Shown: one piece after another, positions 1 to 7,776 of the stretch | Position numbering within the stretch: position 1 is the stretch's first letter | Layout: each line of letters starts with the position of its first letter | Source: JBFKMV01 sp041629655 | Lineage (GTDB): Bacteria > Acidobacteriota > Polarisedimenticolia > Polarisedimenticolales > Polarisedimenticolaceae | Direction: 5' to 3' | Length of the DNA stretch: 16,795 bases | Assembly: GCA_041629655.1 (NCBI GenBank) | Contig: JBFKMV010000110.1 | Coordinates: 1-16,795, forward strand | The notes under the pieces: model-generated | Told to the model about the DNA's origin: nothing | What the model saw: only the letters and a program-made list of their open reading frames with translations | The model's database searches: none | Program-made: the position numbers and the translations under genes

Positions 1-1118
1 GGGCGGGGCGGTCGCGCGACCGCCACCCGGTCGAGCGGCTCGGCGCTCGCGTCGAGCCGGTCGATCTCGCGCCGGCGGCTGATCGCGATGATCGGAGCCG
101 CTCCGCCCCCGGTCACGATCGCCACGTCCTCGACGAACCGGCCGGCGGGCTTGGTCCAGACTCCGTGCAGGATGCCCGCGCCGTCGAGCACCTGCGCCAC
201 CCGCTCCAGTTCCGCCTCGCCGGCCGGGGTGGCGAGCAGCTCGGTGGCGCGCCGCATGATGCGCTCTTCGAGGTCGGTGGCGTAGCCGTCCCAGCGCTCC
301 CGCACGCGCCCCCGGCCGTCGATCAGGATCGAGGTCGGCAGCCGGCGGACCTCGAAGACGCGATCCAGCTCGGCGTCGTAGCGCCCGATCGGCAGCTCGA
401 GGCCGAGCGTGGACAGGAAGGCGCGGATCTGGCCCTCCGACTCCTCGGCGTTGACCGCGATCACGCGCAGGCCGCGTGGCGCCATCTCGCGGCGCAACGC
501 GTCGAGCTGCGGAAGCGCGCGGACGCACGGAGGGCACCACGTGGCCCAGAAGTCCAGCAGCAGCACCCCGCCGCGCGCCGACGAGACGACGAACGGCTCG
601 CCGTCGAGCAGCGGGATCTCGAGGTCCTCCGGGACCTGCGCGAACCAGGGCTCCACCGTCAGCGCCGCCGGCGCGGGACGGGGCGAGCCGCCGGCGGCGG
701 TCCACTCCGCGCGGGCCGCCTCGCCGGCGCCGAGCGCCAGCGCGCGAGCCAGCAGGCGGCGGGCCGGCTCCGGCCGGCCGGCCTCGATCAGGACGCGCGC
801 CGCGCGCAGCAGCCGGTCGTCCTCGGCGCGGATCCCGGTGGAGCGGGGCTCGTCCGCTCCGGCGGCGAACCAGACCAGCCGGCTGCTCCCGTCCCGGGTC
901 AGCAGCGCCTCGACGAACGGCTCGACCGCGGCCGCGTCCCGGCGCGCCACGCGGCCGAGCGCGGCCAGGTCGACGTCGTCCGGGGGACGAACCGCCAGGT
1001 AACCGTCCAGGCACTCGAACCGGGCCGCCGGGTCCCCGTCGAGGCAACCGTCGAACGACGCCTCGACCCCTCCGACAAGGCCCACGAACAGCAGAACGGC
1101 CGGCCCGACGATCTTCAT
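1..1118 (-). CDS. Secreted TlpA-family thioredoxin-like protein (partial, C-terminus off the left edge)
   Basis: This reading frame stays open from the ATG at 1118 to the window edge (372 codons visible), with an in-frame TAG four codons upstream that fixes the start region. The first ~21 residues form a signal peptide (MKIVGPAVLLFVGLVGGVEA). Residues ~20-165 are an unrecognised Ala/Arg/Glu-rich segment. A thioredoxin/TlpA fold follows at about 168-300: LLLDFWATWCPPC with the CPPC redox motif at 195-198, then VIAVNAEES and the cis-Pro strand RRLPTSILID. TlpA/ResA-type proteins reduce or exchange disulfides of exported proteins, for example in cytochrome c maturation. The substrate here is unknown and no cytochrome gene is nearby. 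About 70 residues follow the thioredoxin fold before the edge, so the protein is longer than simple TlpA (~180 aa) and probably multidomain. Confidence 0.85.
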   Translation of the reverse strand, partial: MKIVGPAVLLFVGLVGGVEASFDGCLDGDPAARFECLDGYLAVRPPDDVDLAALGRVARRDAAAVEPFVEALLTRDGSSRLVWFAAGADEPRSTGIRAEDDRLLRAARVLIEAGRPEPARRLLARALALGAGEAARAEWTAAGGSPRPAPAALTVEPWFAQVPEDLEIPLLDGEPFVVSSARGGVLLLDFWATWCPPCVRALPQLDALRREMAPRGLRVIAVNAEESEGQIRAFLSTLGLELPIGRYDAELDRVFEVRRLPTSILIDGRGRVRERWDGYATDLEERIMRRATELLATPAGEAELERVAQVLDGAGILHGVWTKPAGRFVEDVAIVTGGGAAPIIAISRRREIDRLDASAEPLDRVAVARPPR

Positions 1119-1160
1119 CGGGACAGTCTAGCCCGGCGTCTGCGCGCTCGCCGCCGCGCA

Positions 1161-1231
1161 GAGCGTGGCCGGTCGGGTGGTGCTAACGAGAGGCTCGACG
1201 CGCCCGGTCGAGGCGCGGAGCGTGGCCGGTC
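1161..1231. repeat. Direct repeat of GAGCGTGGCCGGTC
   Basis: The 14-mer GAGCGTGGCCGGTC occurs at 1161-1174 and again at 1218-1231, a 57-bp period, within the 155-bp non-coding gap between the 60-aa gene and the TlpA-like gene. Both genes are on the minus strand, so the repeat sits in the upstream region of the TlpA-like gene. It could be a protein-binding site or a remnant of a local duplication. I see no clear promoter here, and chance is possible in such GC-rich DNA. Confidence 0.4.
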
Positions 1232-1273
1232 ACGGGAAGGACGCGGGTCGTCCCGTCCCGGGTCGGATCGGGA

Positions 1274-1456
1274 TCAGGCCGTGGCGTTCTGGGAGCGCCA
1301 GAGGGAGAAGATCTCCATCGCCTTGGACGTCTCGATCTCGACGAAGCGGCGGTACACCTTCCGACGCTGCGCGTCGATCTGGTACGTCCGGTCCTCGACG
1401 TTGAAGTCGACCATCGGAGAAGGCTCGATCTCGATCTTCTTCGGCTTGCGGGGCAT
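1274..1456 (-). CDS. Small conserved-looking hypothetical protein (60 aa)
   Basis: A 60-residue protein starting MPRKPKKIEIEPSPMVDFNV. The frame stays open further upstream, but the ATG at 1456 is chosen because a perfect AGGAGG (1466-1471) lies 9 nt upstream. The protein is soluble, with a basic N-terminus (PRKPKK) and a mixed-charge body with aromatic residues (DRTYQIDAQRRKVYRRFVEIE) that could form a short strand-helix fold. There are no Cys residues and no signal peptide. I recognise no family. It is divergently transcribed from the sigma-54 activator gene and lies upstream of the TlpA-like gene on the same strand. The strong SD and coherent composition support a real gene; the function is unknown. 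Confidence 0.6.
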   Translation of the reverse strand: MPRKPKKIEIEPSPMVDFNVEDRTYQIDAQRRKVYRRFVEIETSKAMEIFSLWRSQNATA

Positions 1457-1491
1457 GCTCGGCGACCTCCTGTTTGGCTCCTGGCAACGCT

Positions 1492-1517
1492 CTTGGGTAC
1501 TCAAGACTCGTACCAAG
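1492..1517. promoter_or_regulatory. Inverted repeat upstream of the 60-aa gene
   Basis: CTTGGGTAC (1492-1500) and GTACCAAG (1510-1517) form an imperfect palindrome with a 9-bp spacer and one extra G in the left arm. It lies about 20 bp upstream of the AGGAGG of the 60-aa gene, so it would be in the 5' leader or at the promoter of that gene. It could be an operator; I cannot assign a regulator. Confidence 0.3.
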
Positions 1518-1622
1518 ATCGCCGGCGGAGACATGTCGGACCTCGCGGACCCGAAACGGCCCGTTTTGGGCTCGGCCCGCCCCTCCCGGTCGCGCGCGGG
1601 GGCCTGCGCCCCCTCGGTGAAA

Positions 1623-1669
1623 CCGGTCAAGCTGGCCGGGTTTTACCTGCAATCCGGTCAAACTGGCCG
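1623..1669. repeat. Tandem 16-bp direct repeat, possible operator of the activator gene
   Basis: CCGGTCAAGCTGGCCG (1623-1638) and CCGGTCAAACTGGCCG (1654-1669) match at 15 of 16 positions. Their 31-bp period is close to three helical turns, so both copies face the same side of the DNA. The downstream copy covers the place where a -35 element would sit for the TATAAT at 1688-1693, and no good TTGACA is present there. This arrangement is typical of activator or repressor boxes read as direct repeats. Confidence 0.5.
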
Positions 1670-1687
1670 ACTTGATCGAAGTCTCCC

Positions 1688-1693
1688 TATAAT
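1688..1693 (+). promoter_or_regulatory. TATAAT -10 element of the atypical activator gene
   Basis: A perfect TATAAT in otherwise GC-rich DNA. Transcription would start near 1700, practically at the ATG at 1701, and there is no Shine-Dalgarno in front of either ATG (1692 or 1701). A leaderless transcript beginning at or next to the 1701 ATG is therefore plausible. No matching -35 exists at 16-18 bp; the position is occupied by the second copy of the direct repeat. Confidence 0.4.
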
Positions 1694-1700
1694 GCCGGTG

Positions 1701-3116
1701 ATGGTCCCGCCCGCCAGCAAGCGCATCCTGCTCGTCGACCCGGAGCGCGAGGGCCGCGGCCGCGTGCACGCCATGTTGCGCAAGGCCGGGTACGAGGTGA
1801 GCGGCTGCGCCACGACGCGCGAGGCGCTGGGCGTCCTGGCGGAGCGACAACACGACGGCCTGATCGTCTCGCTCGCCGCCGAGGCCACGGACTCGCGCTC
1901 GATCGCGGAGCTGCACCGGCAGGCCAGTGGCATCCCGATCCTGGTGCTCGCGGTGCCCGGGGACGCCCGCGAGGCGGTGCGCGGCCTGCGTGACGGAGCC
2001 GCCGACTACCTGCTCAGCCCCCCCGATCCGCTCGAGCTCGAAACCCGGCTGGAGCGGATGCTGGAGCGCCACGAGCTCGACTCGCGGATCGCGTTCTTCC
2101 AGGAGCAGCTGTCGAAGAAGGACGGGGCCAAGCAGCTCGAGGCCCGCTCGCCCGCGATGCGCGAGGTGCTGGAGCGGGTCCAGCGCGTGGCGCCGATGCG
2201 GTCCACCGTCCTGATCACCGGCGAGAGCGGCGTCGGCAAGGAGCTGGTGGCGCGGCTGATCCACTTCAACTCGCCGCGGCGGCGGCAGCCGTTCATCGCC
2301 CTCAACTGCGCCGCCATCCCGACCGACCTGATCGAGTCCGAGCTGTTCGGCCACGAGAAGGGGGCGTTCACCGGGGCCCACGTGCGCACCCGCGGCAAGT
2401 TCGAGATCGCCCACCGGGGCACGATGTTCCTGGACGAGATCGGCGACATGCGGCGGGCCACCCAGGCCAAGCTGCTGCGGGTGCTGGAGCAGCGCGAGTT
2501 CATGCGCGTCGGCGGCGACCAGAGCCTTCAGACCGACGTCCGCCTGATCGCGGCGACCAACGCCGATCTCGACGAGATGGTGCTCCGGAACGCCTTCCGG
2601 CAGGACCTGTACTACCGGCTCAAGGTGGTCACGATCCACGTGCCGCCGCTCCGGGACCGGGTCGCCGACCTGCCGGCACTGGTCGAGATGTTCCTGGACG
2701 AGCTGTCGCGCGCCAACGCCGTCCCGCGAAAGCAGCTCTCGCCCGAGGCGCTGGAGGCCCTGCGCTCGCACCACTGGCCGGGCAACGTGCGCGAGCTGAA
2801 GAACCTCGTCGAGAGCCTGCTCGTGGCCACGCCCGGCGACACGATCGCTGTGGAGCACCTCCCCTCGTCGATCCGGCGGACGCGCGGCGGGACGCGCCGC
2901 AGCGGCCTCGTTCCCGGGACGACGATCCAGGAGATGGAACGCGAGCTGATCCGCGTCACGCTGGAGCACACCGGCGGGAACCGTACGCACAGCGCCGCGA
3001 TGCTGGGTATCGGGGTCCGCACGCTGCAGCGGAAGATCCGGTCCTACGGCCTCGAGATCGCCTCGACGCGCCGCGGCCCGCGCCGCCGCGGGTCGGCGGC
3101 CTCCGGGAGCTCATGA
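1701..3116 (+). CDS. NtrC-family sigma-54 activator with a degenerate (pseudo-) receiver domain
   Basis: Bacterial enhancer-binding protein of 471 residues. Residues 7-120 have the CheY-like fold (SKRILLVDPEREGRG...), but the phospho-acceptor position is Ser57 (GLIVS where LLxD is expected). The conserved Thr position is Ala84 and the conserved Lys is Ser106 (YLLSPPD instead of YLLKPF). Only Asp13 of the acidic pocket remains. The AAA+ domain (~149-380) is intact: Walker A GESGVGKE at 174-181, the sigma-54 loop GAFTGA at 221-226, Walker B GTMFLDEIGD at 240-249. A Fis-type helix-turn-helix follows near the C-terminus (NRTHSAAMLGIGVRTLQRKI) with a basic tail. Family knowledge predicts ATP-driven opening of sigma-54 promoters; I infer that control is not by Asp phosphorylation. 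The frame is open far upstream, but homology begins here; ATG 1692 is an alternative start. It overlaps the next gene by ATGA. Confidence 0.9.
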   Translation: MVPPASKRILLVDPEREGRGRVHAMLRKAGYEVSGCATTREALGVLAERQHDGLIVSLAAEATDSRSIAELHRQASGIPILVLAVPGDAREAVRGLRDGAADYLLSPPDPLELETRLERMLERHELDSRIAFFQEQLSKKDGAKQLEARSPAMREVLERVQRVAPMRSTVLITGESGVGKELVARLIHFNSPRRRQPFIALNCAAIPTDLIESELFGHEKGAFTGAHVRTRGKFEIAHRGTMFLDEIGDMRRATQAKLLRVLEQREFMRVGGDQSLQTDVRLIAATNADLDEMVLRNAFRQDLYYRLKVVTIHVPPLRDRVADLPALVEMFLDELSRANAVPRKQLSPEALEALRSHHWPGNVRELKNLVESLLVATPGDTIAVEHLPSSIRRTRGGTRRSGLVPGTTIQEMERELIRVTLEHTGGNRTHSAAMLGIGVRTLQRKIRSYGLEIASTRRGPRRRGSAASGSS

Positions 3117-4063
3117 GGGCCGTTCGCTTCCTCGACGGCCGGCCGCGGGTGGTCGAGCGGCCCGAGCCGCCGCGCCCCGCCGGCGAGGCGCTGGTGCGCG
3201 TCACGGTCGCCGGCCTGTGCGGAACCGATCTCGAGCTGGCCCGGGGCTACCTGGGTTTCGAGGGCGTTCCGGGACACGAGTTCGTGGGTGTCGTCGAGCA
3301 GGCCGACGATCCGCTCTGGGTCGGTCGCCGCGTGGTCGGTGAGATCAACGCCGGCTGCGGAGACTGCGGCGCGTGCCGGGCAAGACTCGCGCGCCACTGC
3401 CCCCGGCGCACCGTGCTGGGGATCGTCGGCCGCGACGGGGCGTTCGCCGATCTCGTCGCGCTGCCGGAGGAGAACCTCCACGCGGTGCCCGACGGCGTGC
3501 CCGACGACGTCGCGGTGTTCACCGAGCCGATGGCCGCCGCTCACGAGATCCTCGAGCAGCTGCGTCCGGAGCCCGGCACGCGGGCCGTGGTGCTGGGTGA
3601 CGGCCGGCTCGGCCAGCTCTGCGCGGCCGTGCTCGCGGATGCCGGCAGCCCGCCGCTGGTCTGCGGCCGGCACGCCGCGAAGCTGGCCCGGCTGGAGGGG
3701 CTCGGCCTCGCGACGACCCGCGACCCGGGCACGCTGCCCCGCGAGTTCGACCTGGTCGTGGAGGCCACCGGCAACCCCGAGGGCCTCCCGCTCGCGATGT
3801 CGCTGGTGCGCCCCCGAGGCACGATCGTGCTCAAGAGCACCTACCACGGGGCCGCGGCGGTGGAGCTTGCGGGCCTGGTGATCGACGAGATCCGACTGCT
3901 CGGCAGCCGCTGCGGACCCTTCGCTCCCGCGCTCGCGCACCTCGCCCGGCAGCCCGACGTCGTCGCCGGAATGGTCGCCGCCAGCTACCCGCTCGAGCGC
4001 GTCGCCGACGCGTTCGCGCACGCCGCGCGCGGCGACACGCTCAAGGTTCTGCTCGCTCCTTGA
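3113..4063 (+). CDS. Zinc-dependent medium-chain (alcohol-type) dehydrogenase
   Basis: A 316-residue member of the MDR superfamily. The N-terminal GroES-like catalytic domain has catalytic-zinc ligands Cys36 (GLCGTDLE) and His55-Glu56 (GHEFVG). The four-Cys structural zinc lobe is present at Cys82, Cys85, Cys88 and Cys96 (CGDCGACRARLARHC). A Rossmann domain with the GDGRLG dinucleotide motif follows from about residue 155, then VVEATGNPEGLPLAMSLVRP. It should oxidise an alcohol or polyol with NAD(P); threonine/sorbitol dehydrogenase-like enzymes are the closest type, but the substrate cannot be read from the sequence. At 316 aa it is slightly shorter than the usual ~345. The ATG overlaps the stop of the activator gene by 4 nt, so the two are translationally coupled and probably function together. 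Confidence 0.88.
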   Translation: MRAVRFLDGRPRVVERPEPPRPAGEALVRVTVAGLCGTDLELARGYLGFEGVPGHEFVGVVEQADDPLWVGRRVVGEINAGCGDCGACRARLARHCPRRTVLGIVGRDGAFADLVALPEENLHAVPDGVPDDVAVFTEPMAAAHEILEQLRPEPGTRAVVLGDGRLGQLCAAVLADAGSPPLVCGRHAAKLARLEGLGLATTRDPGTLPREFDLVVEATGNPEGLPLAMSLVRPRGTIVLKSTYHGAAAVELAGLVIDEIRLLGSRCGPFAPALAHLARQPDVVAGMVAASYPLERVADAFAHAARGDTLKVLLAP

Positions 4064-4073
4064 GCCACCGGTC

Positions 4074-4129
4074 GACGTCGTTCGCGATCGTCGACGCGAC
4101 GATCGACGTGACGTGCACGACGTCGTTCG
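4074..4129. repeat. Nested direct and inverted repeats downstream of the dehydrogenase gene
   Basis: GACGTCGTTCG is repeated at 4074-4084 and 4119-4129. Between them lies a perfect 9-bp inverted repeat CGATCGTCG / CGACGATCG (4085-4093 and 4097-4105, 3-bp spacer). The cluster sits between the dehydrogenase stop and the -35 element of the histone-like gene. The hairpin is not directly followed by a T-tract (T5 at 4135-4139 is 30 nt away), so it is a weak intrinsic terminator at best. An operator for the downstream promoter is equally possible. Confidence 0.4.
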
Positions 4130-4142
4130 GTGCGTTTTTGTC

Positions 4143-4172
4143 TTGACACGAATTAAACGGCGTCTCTATATT
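4143..4172 (+). promoter_or_regulatory. Sigma-70-type promoter of the first histone-like gene
   Basis: A perfect TTGACA -35 (4143-4148), an 18-bp spacer and TATATT -10 (4167-4172) lie in a locally AT-rich stretch. Transcription would start near 4179, giving a ~48-nt leader with a very strong SD. The same TTGAC/TATATT combination precedes the second histone-like gene. Confidence 0.75.
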
Positions 4173-4210
4173 CGCGAGTGATGCATCGACCAACGTCGTG
4201 ATGACGAAGG

Positions 4211-4222
4211 AAGGAGGTGATC
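4211..4222 (+). promoter_or_regulatory. Extended Shine-Dalgarno AAGGAGGTGATC
   Basis: Twelve consecutive bases complementary to the 3' tail of bacterial 16S rRNA (GATCACCTCCTT in DNA letters). The GGAGG core is 9 nt upstream of the ATG at 4227. Ordinary genes in this window have 4-6 matching bases, so this site decides the start and suggests very high translation. Confidence 0.85.
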
Positions 4223-4226
4223 GAAC

Positions 4227-4397
4227 ATGGCGAAGCGAGCGAAGAAGAAGGCCACGCGCAAGAAGGCCGCCAAGCGTAAGACCACGAAGAAGAAGGCGAC
4301 GCGGAAGAAGGCCAAGCGCAAAGCCGCGAAGCGTAAGCCGGCCAAGAAGAAGGCCACGCGCAGAAAGGCCAAGCGCAAGACGGCCAAGAAGAAGTAA
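4227..4397 (+). CDS. Histone H1-like Lys/Arg/Ala-rich DNA-binding miniprotein (copy 1)
   Basis: A 56-residue protein built almost only from Lys (26), Ala (13), Arg (9) and Thr (6), plus the initial Met and one Pro; 35 of 56 residues are basic. Repeating blocks such as KKKATRKKAKRK resemble C-terminal tails of eukaryotic histone H1 and of bacterial H1-like proteins. Such proteins are generally unstructured and bind DNA or RNA by charge. There is no other domain. The start is set by the 12-base SD 9 nt upstream; the gene has its own promoter and a strong terminator, so it is monocistronic. A paralogue with the same control architecture lies at 7797. Role (inferred): nucleoid compaction or RNA/ribosome association. 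Low-complexity chance ORF is unlikely given promoter, SD and terminator. Confidence 0.85.
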   Translation: MAKRAKKKATRKKAAKRKTTKKKATRKKAKRKAAKRKPAKKKATRRKAKRKTAKKK

Positions 4398-4440
4398 CGC
4401 GACAACCACTGTCGCCTTACAGGTCCTGTAAAACACATCA

Positions 4441-4472
4441 GGGGACGCCGGACCCGGCGTCCCCGTTCTTTG
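4441..4472 (+). terminator. Rho-independent terminator of histone-like gene 1
   Basis: A perfect 10-bp stem GGGGACGCCG / CGGCGTCCCC with a GACC tetraloop is followed by the T-rich GTTCTTTG. It lies 44 nt after the stop codon. A smaller 7-bp palindrome (TTACAGG / CCTGTAA, 4417-4431) precedes it. Confidence 0.8.
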
Positions 4473-4550
4473 TCCGGCCACGGCAGGGCGGCGCCGAGAA
4501 CCTCTCAACTCACTGAAAACAGGCATTTTGCCCGCAGGGACGGGCGGAAT

Positions 4551-5267
4551 TCAGCGGCGGCGGGACGGGTCCTCGCGCAGCTGCATGTGCTGCGGCGTGG
4601 GCGTGTACGGCCGCGGCTCCTCGAGCGGATCGGGCGTGCCGCGTTTGAAGATCCGCACGCTCTCGATGGTGACCGGCTCGATCGGCCGTCCGTTGGGATA
4701 GGTCTTGACCGAGGTGATCTGGTAGACCACCTCCTTGCCCTCGATCACGGTTCCGATGCAGGGGTGCCGGGAGTTCAGGCGGGGCTCGGCGGCGACGGTG
4801 ATGAAGAACTTGGCCCCGCTGATCTGTCCGAGCGGGGCCCGGGTCAGACCCATCTTGTATCCGCCGGAGAAGTTGACCGGCTTGCCGACCTCCGGGGGCA
4901 CCAGGATCCGGGGGGACTGGTCCCCCAACCCGTGGGGGTCGCCGGTCTCGAACAGCCGGCCCGCGTCCGCGCGGTAGACCGGGATGCCGTCGTAGTAGCG
5001 GTTGTGCCGCGTCTCGCCGGTGACGACGTCCGTCCACTCGAGTCGCCCCTCGGCAAGCGACGCGACGTGGGCGACGCCCTGCGGAGCCTGCTCGGGGTGC
5101 AGGCGGACCAGGATGTCGCCCATGCTGGTATCGATCGCGGCGTACCAGCCCTCGGGAAGCTCGTGGTCGGCCCAGGGGCCGGTCGCCTCGGCGTCGGAGG
5201 CGAAAACCGGCGCCGCCAGGCAAGAAAGGCCCAGCAGCGCCGCAACCGCAACGTGGCAGCGGGTCAC
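4551..5267 (-). CDS. Exported cyclophilin-type peptidyl-prolyl isomerase (second gene of pair)
   Basis: A 238-residue protein starting at GTG 5267 with a clear signal peptide (VAVAALLGLSCLAAPVFA). The cyclophilin fold starts at about residue 38 (AAIDTSMGDILVRLHPEQAP) and continues through NRYYDGIPVYRADAG and LFETGDPHGLG, which correspond to the FYDGxxFHRV and GGDPxGxG motifs and keep the catalytic Arg (VYR). SGAKFFITVAAEP corresponds to the SQFFI motif, but the usual Gln is Lys. A ~30-residue Pro/Arg-rich tail follows the domain. It should catalyse proline isomerisation of exported proteins; the altered residue may lower or shift activity. The GTG start is 2 nt beyond the stop of the upstream cyclophilin gene, with GGAG just before it, so the two are coupled. 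The open frame continues upstream through that gene, but the signal peptide places the start here. Confidence 0.85.
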   Translation of the reverse strand: MTRCHVAVAALLGLSCLAAPVFASDAEATGPWADHELPEGWYAAIDTSMGDILVRLHPEQAPQGVAHVASLAEGRLEWTDVVTGETRHNRYYDGIPVYRADAGRLFETGDPHGLGDQSPRILVPPEVGKPVNFSGGYKMGLTRAPLGQISGAKFFITVAAEPRLNSRHPCIGTVIEGKEVVYQITSVKTYPNGRPIEPVTIESVRIFKRGTPDPLEEPRPYTPTPQHMQLREDPSRRR

Positions 5268-5269
5268 GC

Positions 5270-5911
5270 CTACTCCACGATCGAGGCCTTCACCGAGTAG
5301 TCCAGATCGGGGAAGGTCTCCTTGAGGTAGGCGTTGCCCTGCATCATCATCTGGCCCTGCTGGCCAGTGGGCTGCTCGTTGTACTTGTCGTTCAGAGCGA
5401 GGATCACGTCCGTGCCCTCGCTCACCACGCCGAACGGGGCGAAGCCCATGGCGTCCAGGCTGCTGTTGTTCCTGAGGTTGATGAACACCTGGGTCGTCCG
5501 GCTGTGGGGCCGGTTCGACTTGGCGTAGGTCACGTACCACTTCTTGTTGCTTTCCTTGACCGGGTCGTCCTGGATGTTCGCCTCGCGCCAGGCCTTGCTG
5601 ACCTCCGGGTTGCCGTGGATGCCGAACTGGACCACGAACCGGGGCACGACGCGGAAGAAGGCCACGTCGTTGTAGAACCCGGCCTTGACCAGGTTGTAGA
5701 AGCGGTCCGCTCCCAGCGGCGCCCAGTCCCGGTGGACCTCGATCACGAAGTCACCCTTGGTCGTCTCGAACTTCGCCTTGAACATGTCGGGAGCCTGCTC
5801 GGTCAGCGCATCGGGGTTGAGCAACGAGCCCTCCTCGGCCAGGGCCGGGGTCAGGCCGGCCAGCAGCAGCAGCATCGCGATCGGAACGAGCCTGTTCAAT
5901 CTCGAAACCAT
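5270..5911 (-). CDS. Exported cyclophilin-type peptidyl-prolyl isomerase (first gene of pair)
   Basis: A 213-residue protein with signal peptide MVSRLNRLVPIAMLLLLAGL ending in TPALA. The cyclophilin domain starts at about residue 42 (FKAKFETTKGDFVIEVHRDW) and contains the catalytic Arg in VAFFRVVPRFVVQFG. RTTQVFINLRNNSSLD keeps the Gln that its downstream neighbour lacks. Then come FAPFGVVSEG and a C-terminal strand. Function: proline cis-trans isomerisation in the periplasm. The start at ATG 5911 is supported by the signal peptide and AGAGG 7 nt upstream. It is first in a two-gene operon and divergent from the pilT-like gene. Confidence 0.88.
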   Translation of the reverse strand: MVSRLNRLVPIAMLLLLAGLTPALAEEGSLLNPDALTEQAPDMFKAKFETTKGDFVIEVHRDWAPLGADRFYNLVKAGFYNDVAFFRVVPRFVVQFGIHGNPEVSKAWREANIQDDPVKESNKKWYVTYAKSNRPHSRTTQVFINLRNNSSLDAMGFAPFGVVSEGTDVILALNDKYNEQPTGQQGQMMMQGNAYLKETFPDLDYSVKASIVE

Positions 5912-5983
5912 GTGTTTACCTCTGAAGCGTGGAAAGCTCCGGGACGGGCCCGGATCGGCCGCCCGGACTTGGACGACCCGAGC

Positions 5984-6012
5984 ATCGTACGTCGCACCTG
6001 CGGGTCCCGCAA
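5984..6012 (-). promoter_or_regulatory. Candidate sigma-70-type promoter of the cyclophilin operon
   Basis: On the minus strand, TTGCGG (6007-6012) and TACGAT (5984-5989) are separated by exactly 17 bp. The predicted start is near 5977, about 65 nt before the ATG at 5911. The hexamers match the consensus at 4 of 6 positions each, so this is a moderate prediction. Confidence 0.4.
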
Positions 6013-6062
6013 CCGCGGCCCGGAGGGGGTCCCGCGGGCCCTCCCGAGCCACCCCGGGCCGC

Positions 6063-6091
6063 TTGAACCCCCCACCTCCGGACCCTATATT
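6063..6091 (+). promoter_or_regulatory. Sigma-70-type promoter of the pilT-like gene
   Basis: TTGAAC (6063-6068), a 17-bp spacer and TATATT (6086-6091). The start would be near 6098, with GGAGG at 6109-6113 and the TTG start at 6121. The leader is short (~23 nt). This is the same -10 sequence as in both histone-like promoters. Confidence 0.6.
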
Positions 6092-6120
6092 CCGCCCGTC
6101 GACGTGCGGGAGGGTCCCCT

Positions 6121-7593
<1,473 letters not shown>

Positions 7594-7686
7594 TCCCCGC
7601 TCTCCGCTCCGTCCGCCGTCCGTGGCCCCGGTGTCGCGCCGGGCGCCCTGCCCGCCCGTCGCCTCCCTGGGGTGCGATTTCAGCTC

Positions 7687-7714
7687 TTGACTCCTGGCGG
7701 GGGCGCTATATATT
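7687..7714 (+). promoter_or_regulatory. Sigma-70-type promoter of the second histone-like gene
   Basis: TTGACT (7687-7692), a 16-bp spacer and TATATT (7709-7714) within the run TATATATT. Transcription would start near 7721, exactly where the 23-bp palindrome begins. Confidence 0.7.
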
Positions 7715-7720
7715 GGGGCC

Positions 7721-7743
7721 GATCTTGGATCAGATCCAAGATC
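7721..7743. repeat. Perfect 11-bp-arm palindrome at the transcription start of histone-like gene 2
   Basis: GATCTTGGATC (7721-7731) and GATCCAAGATC (7733-7743) are exact inverted copies around a single A. The palindrome begins at the predicted +1 of the promoter at 7687-7714. In RNA it would form a 5'-terminal hairpin that could protect the message from 5'-end decay. In DNA it looks like an operator for a dimeric repressor. The first histone-like gene has no such element. Confidence 0.75.
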
Positions 7744-7776
7744 TAGAGCCCTCCTGACGGGGGGTCGATCCCGAAG

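Noticed and set aside
165..1700. N-terminal extension of the sigma-54 activator frame
   Set aside because: The same frame is open for 512 codons upstream, but that part is antisense to the TlpA-like gene and the 60-aa gene and crosses an intergenic promoter-like region. Receiver homology starts only near 1701.
4530..4545. Intrinsic terminator of the cyclophilin operon
   Set aside because: GCCCG/CGGGC can pair, but on the minus strand it is followed by A-rich rather than T-rich sequence and the stem is only 5 bp.
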